NCBI RefSeq assembly: GCF_000283155.1
Contig: NW_004454195.1
Span: 1,532,314 to 1,596,313, forward strand
DNA from: Ceratotherium simum simum
Lineage: Eukaryota > Chordata > Mammalia > Perissodactyla > Rhinocerotidae
Length of the DNA stretch: 64,000 nucleotides
Reading direction: 5' to 3'
Below the pieces are notes generated by a model. It was not told where the DNA came from. It worked only from the letters and a program-made list of their open reading frames with translations, and made no database searches. The translations under genes and the position numbers were made by a program. Position 1 is the stretch's first letter. Each line of letters starts with the position of its first letter. This document shows, one piece after another, positions 20,965 through 32,784 of the stretch.

Positions 20965-22600
20965 GGCATCATGACCTCAACAAAATATTAGCAAATCAAA
21001 TCCAACAGTGTATAAAAAGAATTACACACCACAATCAAGTGAGATTTGTTCCAGGTATGCAAGGCTGGTTCAACATTCAAAAATCAATTAATATAATCCA
21101 TTACATGTATAGACTAAAGAAAAAAAATCATACAATCATATCAATAGATATAGAAAAAGCATTTGACGAAATCTAACACTCATTTGTGATAGGAAGGCGT
21201 CATGAGTCAACAGAAACCACAGATGGCAGAGAAGGACCCACAAAGACTTCAAATAATAAAATTATCAGACACAGACTATAAAACAGTTATGTTTAATATA
21301 TTTAAAGAAATACACAAGTTTGAAAATATGTACAGGAAACAGAGAACTATAAAGAACCAAGCAAATTTGAAAAAGAACCACATAGTACTTCTGGAAATGA
21401 AAACTATAATAATAGAATTAATAACTCCCTGGATATGTTTATCAGCAGAATAGGTACTGCTGAAAAAAGAATATGAAAGGAAAGTAGATTTCTACACAAT
21501 GTTAAGAATGCAGGCCAGGGAGCCAAAGAAATGGAAAATATGAAAGAGAAGTTAAAAGCCATGGAGGATAAAGGAAGAAGCAAAAGAGAATAGGTCAAAG
21601 ACAATATCCAGAATATATAAGGAAGTCTCAAATCTTAAAAATAAGAAAATAAAAGCTCAATTAAAAATTAGCAAAAACTTGAACAGATACTTCACCAAAG
21701 AAAATTTACAGATGGCAAATAAACACACAAAAAGATGTTCAACATCATTTGTCATTAGGAAAATGCAAACTAAGACTAAGATGAGATATCACTACACACC
21801 TATTAGAATAGCTAAAATAAAAAATACTGACTATACCAAATGTTGGTGAAGATGTAGAGAAACTTAATATTTCATATATTGCTGGTGGGAATGTAAAATG
21901 GTACAGCCGTTCTAGAAATTAATTTGGCATTTTCTTAAAAAACTAAACATATACTTACCATATGACCCAGAAATCATACTCCTTAGTATTTATTCCACAG
22001 AAATTAAAATTTACATCCATAAAAAACCTGTACACAAATGTTCATAGCAGTTTTGTTTGTAATAGCCAAGAACTGGGAACAACCAAAATGTCTCTCTATG
22101 GGAATGGTTAAACAAACTGTGGTACATCCAATCATGGAACACCACTCAACAATGAAAAGGAAGGAACTATTGATACACACAATGCCTTGGATGGACCTCA
22201 AGGACATCATGCTGAGTGAAAAAAGCCACTGTGGGTCCATTGAGATAACATTCTCAAATGTAGAACATTTCATACCAGATTAGTGGTTGCCAGGGATTTA
22301 GGGATAGTGATTGGAGCGGGGAGGGTGGTGGATGTGACCATAAAGGAGTAGTGGGCAGGAGATCTTTGTGGATGGATTTTGAGTGTAATGGTTGTTACAG
22401 GAATCTACACATCTGACAAAATGGCATAAAACTACACACACACTTTGTACCAATGTCCATTTCCTGGTGTTCATACTTTGCTATAGTTATGCAAAGTGTA
22501 ACCATTGGGGGAAGTTGGGTGAAGGGTACATAGGACCTCTTTGTACTATTTTTGCAACTCCCTGTGAATCTATAATTATTTCAAAATAAAAATTTAGAAA
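20965..22600 (+). mobile_element. LINE-1 (L1M-type), internally rearranged, with 3' end
   Basis: 20965-21190 matches an internal ORF2 region ('aagtgagatttgttccaggtatgcaaggctggttcaacattc', 'agaaaaagcatttgac'). 21240-21600 instead resembles L1 ORF1-region text ('aaaaagaaccacatagtacttctggaaatgaaaactataataatagaattaataactcc'). 21660-22270 is the ORF2 C-terminal end, followed by 3' UTR to 'tatttcaaaataaaaatttag'. Frames are broken; nothing functional. Confidence 0.85.
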
Positions 22601-22724
22601 AAGAAAACATAAGGTATGAGAATTTCCTACAAGAGATGACTACTTTACCCAAGAAGCTAAATGAATTCCAAAGAGGATAAATACACACACATTCCCTTAT
22701 GTGCACAAACACACAAGGGATTTT

Positions 22725-22965
22725 TTTTTTAAACTGAAATAGGATTGTGCTATACAAAACTCTAATGCAGCTTGCTTTTTCTCTTACCAGTGCACGTTCC
22801 ATGAGAGATCTTTTTTATCCTTGTCTTCCCAGCAAAATGCCTTGCAGATGAGTATGTCCATATTGGTGTGTACATATGCACACCTACATACATACATACG
22901 TGAATGTGTTTTAAACATGGCTGAAAAGTATTCCATTTTATTTTATTTTACATTTGTTCTTAGGA
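22725..22965 (-). mobile_element. LINE-1 3' remnant
   Basis: Antisense L1 text: 'aactgaaataggattgtgctatacaaaactc', 'cttgctttttctctta', 'ggctgaaaagtattccattttatttt'. A (CATA)n patch sits at 22887-22900. Confidence 0.6.
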
Positions 22966-23458
22966 CTTTTCTGGAGATTTAAGATTATATTGAAATTTTT
23001 ATGAAAAGAGAGAGCGTTATCTTTTTCTCGAGTTGCTGGATGTAGAGTATTTCCTAATTATCAACCTGTGTGGTAGAGGTTTGGAAAGTGAGGTGAAGAC
23101 CATGAGCATTGTCTGCTGAGAATTGAATTGGCCACAGCCAATCAAAGAAAGAATTAGCTGCAGGAGGACTAGATAAATCCTGCCCCAGTGGGATTTGGAG
23201 CTCAAATTCTTTCCCACCTGGCCTCAATCAGAACAAAGATATTTTGAGTCATTCTTCCATTTCCGGACCATTGAATCCTAAGTAAGACCACAAGCAAATT
23301 CACCTACTGACTTCCTAATATCGCTCTTGAAGATTAGCAGGTGTACATCATTCTCTGAATTGTGAGATTTTTCACAGAAAAATCTACAATCTTCTGTTTT
23401 AGCTCTAAGGTACCCTCTTTCAAATGCTATTCTTTAAGCAGCTAAAAACTCAAAACCA
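22966..23458. other. No gene seen
   Basis: No recognised repeat or exon. Confidence 0.4.
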
Positions 23459-23655
23459 GGGGCTGGCTCCATGGTGTGGCGGTTGGGTTTGTGCGATTGG
23501 CTTCCGCAGCCCGGGGTTGGCAGGTTCGGATCCTAAGAGCGGACCTACGCACCGCTCGTCAAGCTGTGTTGTGGCGGCGTCCCATATACATAGTGGAGGA
23601 GGATTGGCACCGATGTTAGCTCAGGGACAATCTTCCTCACCAAAAAAAAAAAAAA
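23459..23655 (+). repeat. ERE-type SINE, short form lacking the middle block
   Basis: Head 'ggggctggctccatggtgtggcggttgggtttgtgcg', B-box-like GGTTCGGATCC (23524-23534), 'ctcgtcaagctgtgttgtggcggcgtcccatatac', then directly the tail module 'gaggaggattggcaccgatgttagctcagggacaatcttcctcacc' and poly-A. The 'tacaactatctactggggctttgg' block is absent. Flanks have no clear duplication. Confidence 0.88.
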
Positions 23656-24324
23656 ACCTTAAAACTGACCACAGTAAACAAACATGAAGTTTCTTTTCTC
23701 CCGCCTCTCCCAGGCGATACACAATACCATGAAAACCAAATAAAAAGATAGACTATGAAAGTATGCATCGTTGAGAGCAATTGCCTCCTTTTAATGATAA
23801 TTGTGCCTCTCAGCACTTTCAATGGATTAATTAATAGTGATTGTAGAGTCCTTTACAAACCACAGCTCTGTGTATCCATGGTATTAAATACCGAGGTAGA
23901 CTAGTATATTAAACATTTTTAAATGGAGCAAATATTCTTCCTTTTAGTATCTTTCAAATCTGCTTCGTCCTTTTCATTCCCACTGCCTCTGCCCTAGATC
24001 CAGGCCTTATCATCCCCTTCTAATTAGTGCCCCCTACCTCCAAACTCTCTCCTCCCCAAACCCTAAAATTTATGTCACGGGAAGAAAAATCTTAAAATAG
24101 TTTTTTTTACTTGTCTCTCCTGCAAGGCCTTCGATCGCCACATGGAACCTATAATTTTAAGTCCAAACAACTTGTTCAAGCATCAAAGCAGTAAACTGGA
24201 AAGAATTCTAGTTGCAACATATTCTTATTTTCCTTATTCTGCTGCTCAAGGTCATCACCACACTGTACAATCACATATCCTGCTGCCACACTCTTCTTGG
24301 ACCCTCAGCTCAAAGTCCAGTTAG
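23656..24324. other. No gene seen
   Basis: No recognised repeat or exon. Frames at 24142-24511 run into the following MIR. Confidence 0.4.
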
Positions 24325-24560
24325 CACAATGATGGAGAGCATAGATTCTGGCACCAGATGGCTTGGGTGTGCATCCTGCCTCTGCCACTGGCTAGCTGTG
24401 AGACCTACAGCAAGGTGCTTAGCCTCTCTGAACCACACTTTCTTCATTTGTAAAGTGAAGGTAATAAATGTACCCACCTCACTGGGTTACTCTGTGGATT
24501 CAGTAAGTTAACATTTATAAAGTGCTTAGAACAGCTCCTGCACCCTAGAGTAAGCACAAA
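24325..24560 (+). repeat. MIR SINE, nearly full length
   Basis: 'gagcatagattctggcaccagatggcttgggtgtgcatcctgcctctgccactggctagctgtgagacc' then 'cctctctgaaccacactttcttcatttgtaaagtg' and 'ataaagtgcttagaacagctcctgcacc' follow consensus order. Confidence 0.92.
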
Positions 24561-24627
24561 ATACGTAGGGACTTTTCTTACTTACTACTGTATCTTCAGT
24601 GCCTATGACAGCGCCCAGCGCATAAGG

Positions 24628-24760
24628 GAAACTGAGGCTTGCAGAGGTTAAGTGACTTGCCCCAGAGCACATTGATAATAAGCGTCTGAGCATGAATTCC
24701 AGCCTACACGGTTGGCTTTAGAGCTCGCCCTCTTGACGACCACATTATACTGTATCCACC
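24628..24760 (-). repeat. MIR SINE fragment
   Basis: 'gggaaactgaggcttgcagaggttaagtgacttgccccagagcac' then 'gcatgaattccagcctacacgg' is reverse-complement MIR, head-to-head with the previous copy. Confidence 0.8.
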
Positions 24761-24789
24761 TCATCCCCTGGCTTTTCACACACAGAGAC

Positions 24790-25190
24790 TCCTTAAGTAT
24801 TGCTCAAATTATTTACTAAAATATCTCGAACATTCTAACTTTGGGCCCTTTTCACATACTGTGCCCCTGGCCTGGAATACTCTCTTCTCCAACAAGTACC
24901 ACCCCCCACTCCCCCGCCCCAGCAATTTCTTATCAGTTCAAACTGTTCCAAAGAGTTCTCTTCCTCCTCTGAATTTTTATGGCACTTTAACTGCCTATAA
25001 AACTCGCTGGCACTGACCACATCCTGTCTTGTACTGTAACTTGTCTTTTTTATGTGCCTTGTTTCTCCAACAAGACTGTAAATCCGTTGAGGATGGACCA
25101 TGTTTGCCTTACGGTTCTTTGTGTTCCCAGCGGGGACTACGATGGCGCCTTGCCCGGAGCACACTCTCTTTGAATGTTTGCTGATAAATG
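24790..25190 (+). mobile_element. LINE-2 (L2) 3' end
   Basis: 'gcccttttcacatactgtgcccctggcctggaatactctcttc', then 'actgtaaatccgttgaggatggaccatgtttgcc' and 'gaatgtttgctgataaatggg' match the L2 3' coding end and tail in order. Confidence 0.85.
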
Positions 25191-26194
25191 GGCACAAAAG
25201 CAGCTAGAAATGGACAAAGTATTCTCTTATTCTCACCACTGCCTCTTTTCCTGCTACAGCACATCCTGGCCCTCACTCATGACTGTAGGGAGACGAAGAG
25301 CTTGGGAGTTGGAGGTTAATAATATGCACCCCCCATATCTTTCCTTTGTGTCAGCCACATCTGGTACTTACGCTGTAGAGGGCGTATCTGAAAATGAGTT
25401 AATTGCGTCCTTTTCTGGAGCTTCAAGGAAACCTAGAGAGGCATCCTTTTTTTCTCCCTGAACTTGGAACCAACTGAGACTTTGATACAGGAGTAGGCAG
25501 AAGAAAATCAAAATATCACCTGTATTACAGGAAATGCAGACACATTTCCAATGTAGATAAAGGCCAAGTTGGAGAGTGTGGTTTAGATCTGTTGGTCAAG
25601 TGATGGGCTAATCCTGACCTCCCAGAATTAGGCAGACTTACCCACCCAGTCATGAGCAGCACTAGACAATCACTGGCCTCCCCCATGGGGCATTGCCCTA
25701 GTACAATTTAGCATATGGAAGAACAGAGAACATGCAGGCAACTGGCTCCAAAGAGGAGAGGACGGGGCTGGTTGGAGCATGCTCAGAGCCATCTTCCAAA
25801 TTCACCAGTCAGTTACATCATCCTTCCTCCACTGAGGAAGGTGAGTGAGGGAGTGATGAGGACAGAAGCATTTCTCTAATGTGTTCCTCCATGTGGAAAC
25901 ATAAAATCAAGGAGAGAGAAGTTCCCCCACAGCAACCTCCATCTGTCTTCACCCAATGGGCTTAACCATCACTTCCACGGTCAACAAGAAGTGAGGCCAC
26001 CTTCTCAGGGAAAAACGTCAGCAGTCTATTAGAACAATCCATCCCATTTTCTTGAGACCATTACTTCATTACCAATCACTTTTCTTGAGTGGATACTCCT
26101 AGGACCTGTCATGGGCAGCCTAGGCTTCGCTCTGAGAAAATTCTGAAATGAATCAGAACCATATATTAATTAAATTAACTCCAAGGCCAGCTGA
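25191..26194. other. No gene seen
   Basis: About 1 kb unique. Plus frame 25174-25461 (95 codons) is unrecognised. Confidence 0.4.
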
Positions 26195-26638
26195 TATGAG
26201 TTGCATTTTGTCTCCCTAAAAAGATATGTTGAAGTCCTAGCACACAGTACCTCAGATCGCAACCATATTTGAAAATAGGTTTATTATAAATGTGATTAGT
26301 TGAATTAAAATGAGGTCATACTAGAGTAGGGTGGGCCTATAATCCAATATGACTGGTATCCTTATAAAAAGACAGACACACAGGGAGAATGCCATGTGAA
26401 GACAGAGGAAGAGACTGGAGTCTACAAGCCAAGAAACACCAAGGATTGATGGCAGTCACCAGAAGCTAGGAAGAAGCATGGAACAGATTCTCCCTCAGTC
26501 CTCCGAAGGAACCAACCCTGCTGACACCTTGATTTCAGACCTCTAGCCTCCAGCACTGTGAGAGAATAAATTTCTGTGGTCTAAAGCCACCCAGTTTGGG
26601 GTGGGGGGGGGACCACAAGCAGCCCGAGGAATTTAATA
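26195..26638 (+). mobile_element. MLT1-type MaLR solo LTR
   Basis: 'gatatgttgaagtcctagcacac', 'aaaatgaggtcatactagagtagggtgggcctataatccaatatgactggtatccttataaaaagac', 'ggagaatgccatgtgaagac', 'ctgctgacaccttgatttcagacctctagcctccagcactgtgagagaataaatttctgtgg' follow the LTR in order. A G-run at 26602-26610 disrupts the 3' end. Confidence 0.9.
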
Positions 26639-27049
26639 TACCACCCTGTACCCAAGACTGAAAGTTCACTCTATATCTCCCCACCCACTATGTTATATGT
26701 AGACACATTATTAATGTAACTCACCAAGCATCAGAGAAATAACGCTTCATTAAGACATGGGTTACCCTTCTCAGGAATAATAATTTCAATAGCTAATTTC
26801 TGAGAAATCTTTCCTTTCTTCTTTCCAAGTGTTTATTCTTTTCTTCCTAGATATCAAAATAAGGATTCAATGAGTTGGGAAATAACTAAGAAAAAGATGT
26901 GTTGAAGAAATATAAAGATGTGTATTTTGACTTTCAGAAAGAACTTATTTTAGCTTCCATGTTACATTTAAGCAGGCTTTTGGCAGGGGGAGGCATGGAA
27001 ATAGATCTAATGGATATTAATGTTCTGCTAAATTAATTTTGAGCTTTGT
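26639..27049. other. No gene seen
   Basis: AT-rich unique sequence without recognised features. Confidence 0.4.
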
Positions 27050-27560
27050 CAGCATACATCATCCATCCTTAGTCCATTTTCAATTAAGGTATATATGCAT
27101 ATTCTTTTGCTCACTTCGACATTCGTCAGTATATGCATTTATACATATTACCATACCACACTACAATAACCAGTTATTATTTAGGGTTCTATAGCATTTC
27201 ACTATAAAGCACAATTTCTTTATCCATCCTCTGCATTTTGGGCATTGGGACATTTTTCTACTTTTGCCTATTATCAATAAAACATCTTTGTATATGTATA
27301 TTTTTTATTTCTCTTAGATTATTTCCTTAGATTATTTTCCAAAAGATATTATTAGTTCAAACTATTAATAGTATGTTACATGTTGTTGTGGTCCTCTCAA
27401 AAAAGGGTGATACAGTTGACAGTACTACCAACAGTGTCATCAGAAGCATTTAAGTATTTTTAAAGTTTCATTTGGCAAATGTATAATATCAAATATTATG
27501 TATTTCTTCATTAACCTTGAAAACATTTTTAAAAATTGGCATTATAACCAAATAACTTAT
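27050..27560 (-). mobile_element. Old LINE-1 3' remnant
   Basis: Antisense L1 pattern: 'ttctttatccatcctctgcattttgggcattgggac', 'gcctattatcaataaaacatctttg', 'tctcttagattatttccttag', 'gtactaccaacagtgtcatcag'. Diverged. Confidence 0.65.
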
Positions 27561-27895
27561 GCAGCTGAGCTACATTTATTTCCTGCCCCAGCTGCAGAGT
27601 AACTTCTTCCACATATCTGACATGTAACATCCTTAGGAAAATTGTTAGCTATTTTTATGGGGCTTTCAGTTTACTCGTACAGCTAAAATTCACCAAATGG
27701 TTCTGCTGTCACAAACTCTAAAACGGTGGACTTAAGAGGAGACTGGCTATTTTAACACTGAGCAAAAGATAAAGGGATGGTTTGATCTGGTGTCAGACAA
27801 GATAGCCCAACTAAATCCAACTCAACTGAAACCTTTGGTGCACACACATGCTGTTTCTAATAATCTGCTGCTTCTTCCATTAAAAAAAAGAAACG

Positions 27896-28083
27896 GGGCT
27901 GGCTCCGAGGCATAGTGGTTATGTCCGACGCACTCCGCGTCAGCGGCCGGGGTTCGTGGGTTCGGATCCATGTTCAGAACTACACCATTCGTCAAGCCAT
28001 GCTGTGGCAGCGATCCATATACAAAATAGAGAAAGACTGCACAGATATTAGCTCAAGGCTAATCTTCATCACCAAAAAAAAAA
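27896..28083 (+). repeat. ERE-type SINE, short form lacking the middle block
   Basis: 'ggggctggctccgaggcatagtggttatgtccgacgcactccgc', B-box-like GGTTCGGATCC near 27960, 'cgtcaagccatgctgtggcagcgatccatatac', then directly the tail 'gatattagctcaaggctaatcttcatcacc' and A-run. Same layout as the copy at 23459. A CTTT-rich tract follows at 28098-28150. Confidence 0.85.
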
Positions 28084-28194
28084 TTGTGGATTTGGTTTTT
28101 TCTTTCCTTCTTCTTTTCTTTCTTTCATTCTTACTTTCTTTCCTTTTTTTGGTAACTTTGGAAAAAAAGGAAAGCGTAAAGAACAAAATTTAAT

Positions 28195-29385
28195 TTATGC
28201 ATGCCAAGACAATTCAATTGGGAAATTTTTCAACTAATGGTGCTGGGACAACTGGATATCCACATACAAAAGAGTGAATTTTGACCTGTTCCTCACACCA
28301 TATGCAAAAATTAACTCAAAATGGATCATAACTTAAATGTAAGAACTAAAACCATAAAATTCCTAGCAGATAGCATTAGGAGTAAATCTGCATGACTTTG
28401 GTTTAGGCAATGGTTTCTTAAAAAGCACAAGTAACAAAAATAAATAAATTGGATTTCATGAAAATTTTAAATGTTTGTGTGTCAAAGGACATCATCAAGA
28501 AAACACAACCTGCAGAATGGGAGAAAATATTTGCAAGTCACATATCTCACAAGGGGCTTGTATGCACAATATATAAAGAACTCTTACAAAGATAAATAAC
28601 CCAATTTAAAAATGAGCAAAGAATTTGTATAGACATTTACCCAAAAAAGATATACAAATGGCCAATAATCACGTGCAAAATTACTCATCATCATTAGTCA
28701 TTAGAGAAATGCAAACCAAAACTACGAAATGAGATACCACTTCACACCCACTAGGATGGCTAAAGTAAAAAAGATAGAAAATAACAGGTGTTAAAGAGGA
28801 TGCAGAGACATTGAAACCCTCACACGTTGCTGGTGGAAATGTAAAATGGTGCAGCTGCTTTGGAAAACACATGTCCACACAAAATCTTGTACATGAGTGT
28901 TCGTGGCAGCATTATTCATAATAGCCAAAAGGTAGACAAAACCCAAATGTCCATTTACTGATGAAAGTATAAACAAAACATGGTATATCCATACAATGGA
29001 ATGTCCTCAACCACTAAAAGGAATGAAGTAGTGTCACATGCTTTAACGAGGATGGACCTTGAAAACATTACGCAAAATGAAAGAAGCAAGACATGAAAGA
29101 CTGCATATGATATGACGTTATTTATGTGAAATGTTCAGAACAGGCAAATCCAAGACAGACAGTAGATTAATGGTTGCCTGGGGCTGGGATGAGGTGGGGA
29201 AACTGGAGTAGGGAGTGACTACCAATGGGGACAGGGTTTCTTTTTGAGGTATTGAATATGTTCTAAAATTAGACTGTGGAAATGGTTGTACAACTCTGAA
29301 TATACTAAAAACTGAACTATATGCTTTAAATCGGTGAATTCTATAGTATATGAAATATATCTCAGTAAAGGTGCAAAAAAAAAAT
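28195..29385 (+). mobile_element. LINE-1 (L1MA/B-like) 3' part of ORF2 and 3' UTR
   Basis: Sense L1: 'atggtgctgggacaactggatatccacat', 'aaggacatcatcaagaaaac', 'tcattagagaaatgcaaaccaaaactac', 'aacatggtatatccatacaatggaatg', then the 3' UTR ending 'tatatctcagtaaaggtgc' and A-run. About 1.2 kb, 5'-truncated with many stops. Minus-strand frames here (28681-29434) are shadows. Confidence 0.93.
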
Positions 29386-29729
29386 ATTTTTTAATTGTGC
29401 CTAATTCCACCACCGGAGACAATACTCTTAACATTTGCCATATTTATAAACTTTGCAGACCTCCCTTGATGAGGGTTCAGTGAGTGGTGAAGGGGAAAGT
29501 CGTGGGAATGTTATAATTAGACCAAAGGCAGGGTATCTTTTCTCCTCTGCATATTAAGTCTGGTCTATTTATTATCCACATTTTTATCAAAGACATAGAT
29601 GGTAATAGGGGAGACTTACTAGTTAAGCCAAAAACCAGGTCATAATCACTGACTACCCTTCTTTTCACCTTCTGTCCAATCAACCTCCTTCAAAGGAACA
29701 CCAGAATCCATTTGTTTCTCTCCATCCCA
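29386..29729. other. No gene seen
   Basis: No recognised repeat or exon. Confidence 0.4.
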
Positions 29730-30270
29730 TTTCTACTGCTCTAAAGGCAACACCATTTCTTACCTAGATTGTCGAAAGAGCCCCTCTAACAGTTGGCTCT
29801 GCCCATTTCTTGCCCCCTGGATATCCATCCTCCACTCAGCAGCTGGAGCACTCTCAAAACCCTTTAGTGTCTCCTTTTACATTTAGACTTCGTTGAAATT
29901 CTTTAAAGTGACTCATGAGATGATAGGCTTCTGTTGACCCTTCCAACTCTAGGACTTTGCACCTCCCATCCTCTTTACCCCACCCTTGTTCCAACCACAC
30001 TTCATTTCTTTCACCTTCTAGTACATGACGCTCTCTCATTCTTTCTTTTCTACTGTTTTCTCCAGCTTAGCTATGTCTGCCCCTACCTCCCACTCCCCAC
30101 TCACAGTTCCCTTCACCAGTCTATGTCCAGCCTACTCCTCATTCTTTAGGAATCATCTGGACACCACTCCCTCCAAAACTCTTTCCTGACCCTCATGGCC
30201 CCATCAAGTGCCCTTGCTAAGAGCTCCCACGGAACCCTGTATTTCACCTTTGATAAATAACATCGATTGC
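29730..30270 (+). mobile_element. LINE-2 (L2) 3' fragment
   Basis: 'ttgccccctggatatccatcctccactcagcagctggagcactctcaaaaccctttagtgtctccttttacatttagacttc' and 'aggaatcatctggacaccactccctccaaaactctttcctgaccctcatgg' match L2 ORF2 end text in order. Confidence 0.8.
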
Positions 30271-30314
30271 TTTAAATTGGAATTGCCTGTTAGTTTTCTC
30301 CCAACTTCCCCTTT

Positions 30315-30495
30315 ACCAGCTAAGTGACTTTGGGCCAGTTACTTAACTTCTCTTGCCTTCATTTCCTCACAGGAAAAATGGAGATAAAAATAACACCTAA
30401 CTTATAGTCTTGCTGTGAGGATTAAATGAAATAATATTTGTAAATCACTAAGAACAGTGCCTGGCACATTGTAAGTGTAACATAAGTGTTTTTTT
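30315..30495 (+). repeat. MIR SINE, 3' two-thirds
   Basis: 'accagctaagtgactttgggccagttacttaacttctcttgcc', 'gctgtgaggattaaatgaaataatatttg', 'agaacagtgcctggcacattgtaagtg'. Confidence 0.9.
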
Positions 30496-30980
30496 AAAGT
30501 GTCGTATACATCTCTAGACTCATTCACTGTTGCATCCCCTATAAATGTTATTGAATAAATAAGCACATCATGCAATCAATTAATCAAGCAAATGTACAGA
30601 TAACTCAAAGCTAGCTCATCCTTTCAAGATCCAGGAGAGATGATGGATATGAAATGAAACAAGTTTCCAAAGAAGTCAAGAGAAGCTAGAAGCAAAATAA
30701 ATGTAGCAGTTTAAATTAGTAGAGAAAGGATAGGTTATTCTCTAAATAAAACTTGGATCATTGATTAACTATTCGGAAAAAGCTGAAGTGAGAATCCACT
30801 CACAGCATAAAAGTAATTCCACATGCAACTATTAATTGAAAAAGAAAATTTTAAAAAGAACCACAAGAAAACAAAACTCAGTATTTGTCTGATCCTGGGG
30901 TGTGGTAGCATGGCACAGAGAGTATTATTTATCGACGTGGAAAGATGTTCTCTATAAGTTGAGAGCTCTATAGGTGAGCT
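30496..30980. other. No gene seen; AT-rich
   Basis: No recognised repeat or exon. Confidence 0.4.
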
Positions 30981-30981
30981 A

Positions 30982-31470
30982 TTAAGAATCCAGCCTCTTG
31001 GGGCCGGCCCGGTGGCAGCGCAGCAGTTAAGTTCATGGGTTCTGCTTCAGTGGCCCAGGGTTCACCAGCTCGGATCCTGGGCACGGACATACTCACGGCT
31101 CATCAAGCCATGCTGAGGTGGCGTCTCACATAGAGCAACTAGAAGGATGTACAACTATCACATACAACTATCTCGTGGGGCTTTGGGGAGAAAAAAGGAG
31201 GAAGATTGGCAACAGATGTTAGCTCAGGGCCAATCTTCCTCTAAAAAAAAAAAAAGGAATCCAGCCTCTAGAGGCAGACTGCCTGGTCCATATCCCAGTG
31301 CTACCACTTATTGTTATGTAACTTTGGACAGGTTACTTAGCTTCTCTGGGCCTCGGTTTCCTCATCTAGAAAATGGAGATCGTCAACTACACAATGTGTT
31401 ATAAAGATTAAATGAAATAATATTTGTATATCACAAATGATATAGAATGATGCCTGACTAAGCCTATTTT
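30982..31470 (+). repeat. MIR SINE, split by an ERE
   Basis: After the ERE the MIR continues as 'gaatccagcctctagaggcagactgcctggtccatatcccag…gttacttagcttctctgggcctcggtttcctcatctagaaaatgg…gattaaatgaaataat'. Its 5' edge precedes the ERE at 30982-30998. Confidence 0.85.
30999..31256 (+). repeat. ERE-type SINE, single-tail form, inside MIR
   Basis: 'ggggccggcccggtggcagcgcagcagttaag' head, 'catcaagccatgctgaggtggcgtctcac', 'actagaaggatgtacaactatcacatacaactatctcgtggggctttgggg', one tail module and a 13-nt poly-A. Perfect 13-bp duplication GAATCCAGCCTCT at 30986-30998 and 31257-31269. Confidence 0.95.
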
Positions 31471-31597
31471 TATAACATAGATTTATATAAAATTATGTCA
31501 GCTGGTTATATCTCAGAGGTGGGACTATAGATATTTAAGTTTTTCTTCCTTTTAACTACATTTTCTAATTGTTCTACAATGAGCATGCACTGATTTT

Positions 31598-31854
31598 TTT
31601 TTTTTTTTAATTTTATTTATTTTTTCCCCCAAAGCCCCAGTAGATAGTTGTATGTCATAGTTGCACATCCTTCTAGTTGCTGTATGTGGGANNNNNNNNN
31701 NNNNNNNNNNNNNNNNNNNNNNNNNNNNNNNNNNNNNNNNNNNNNNNNNNNNNNNNNNNNNNNNNNNNNNNNNNNNNNNNNNNNNNNNNNNTCCGAACCC
31801 GGGCCGCCAGCAGCGGAGCGCACACACTTAACCGCTAAGCCATGGGGCTGGCCC
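31598..31854 (-). repeat. ERE-type SINE, tail-less young form, with an assembly gap
   Basis: T-rich left end 'aattttatttattttttcccccaaagccccagtagatag', then the gap, then 'tccgaacccgggccgccagcagcggagcgcac…ggggctggccc'. Perfect 16-bp duplication AGCATGCACTGATTTT at 31582-31597 and 31855-31870. The left end matches the AAATAAATAAAATT tail of the copies at 39591 and 59019. Confidence 0.93.
31692..31791. other. Assembly gap of exactly 100 N
   Basis: Positions 31692-31791 are all N. The round length suggests a placeholder. By alignment with the ERE at 7324-7626 the missing sequence inside the SINE should be only about 49 bp. Confidence 0.98.
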
Positions 31855-32200
31855 AGCATGCACTGATTTTAAAATAAGAAAAAAGAACAAAAGTTATCTT
31901 TAACTTTTAAAAATTTTTAAATCTCCTTGTAGGAAAATATTTGCAGTCATGCAAAAAATATTCATGACCTATTGTAAGACGAAAAAAGAGATTTATGAAA
32001 TAGTATATACAGATTAATTTCCATTGTGTAAAAAATATTTCATGTATGAATATATACAATCACACATGGAAAAAACAAAAAATTTACAATGTTAGCAGTG
32101 ATGGTCTCTTAGTGTTTGAATGACATATGATTTTTGTTTTCTCCCTTTATTTCTAAATTTTTCGATATGGATATGATTACCTGTGAAGCCAGAAAAAAAA

Positions 32201-32604
32201 TGTTATTTTTTTTTTTTTGAAGTAGCAGCATGGACCTTGGTCAGGGTAAAAGATAGATTTTCATCTGAAACAGAAAGGAAGAAAGGATGGGTATGGAGTT
32301 AAAGGTGGAAAGGAAGGAAGTGAAGAATTGCATATGGTGGTCTATAATTTCTCTGAAATAGGAGGTAAGATACAGAGAATGGTTTAAGCTTTGAAGCAGC
32401 TGTGGGGAATGAAAAAGGGCTAATTAGAGATTGGTAAAAAAAAAAAAAATTTGTGACCTGGGATGAAAGGCCTACTGTGTTGCAAAACCTAACTTAATAG
32501 TCTGTGCTGTCAGCATTTCACCACCAGTGCTCAGAAGCACAGGTCAGGAAGTGGACACAGATTGACCTACGGCTGATGAGAGGTAACAGGAAATACATCA
32601 TGCA
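32201..32604. other. No gene seen
   Basis: Purine-rich patch with poly-T at its left edge (32206-32218). No exon recognised. Confidence 0.35.
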
Positions 32605-32715
32605 TAGCAGAAGGGCTAGGTTGTACACCAAAATACTGACAGTGGTTATTTCTGGCTGTTGGGATTATGGTTGGATTTTTAGTTTCCTAAAAACTAATTT
32701 TTTTTTTTAGTTTTA
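32605..32715 (+). mobile_element. Short L1 3' UTR remnant
   Basis: 'gggctaggttgtacaccaaaatactgacagtggttatttctggctgttgggattatggttggattttt' matches the L1ME-type 3' UTR. Confidence 0.65.
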
Positions 32716-32784
32716 ACCTTACTAGCCATTTTTACCATTGTCAGATATTATTTATTGATTAATTTTTTGGCAAAAAAAAGATGG

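Larger units (their letters stand above)
31480..32200 (+). mobile_element. Old LINE-1 3' end, split by an ERE
   Basis: 'acattttctaattgttctacaatgagcatgcactgattttaaaataag' is the classic L1 3' end. Downstream 'tgcaaaaaatattcatgacctattgtaagac' and 'gtatatacagattaatttccattgtgtaaaaaat' resemble a further piece of L1M/L1ME 3' UTR. Confidence 0.65.

Noticed and set aside
22038..22283. 81-codon frame with protein-like text
   Set aside because: Also the L1 ORF2 end; not a host gene.
31552..31866. Frames containing runs of X
   Set aside because: They span the assembly gap inside an ERE.
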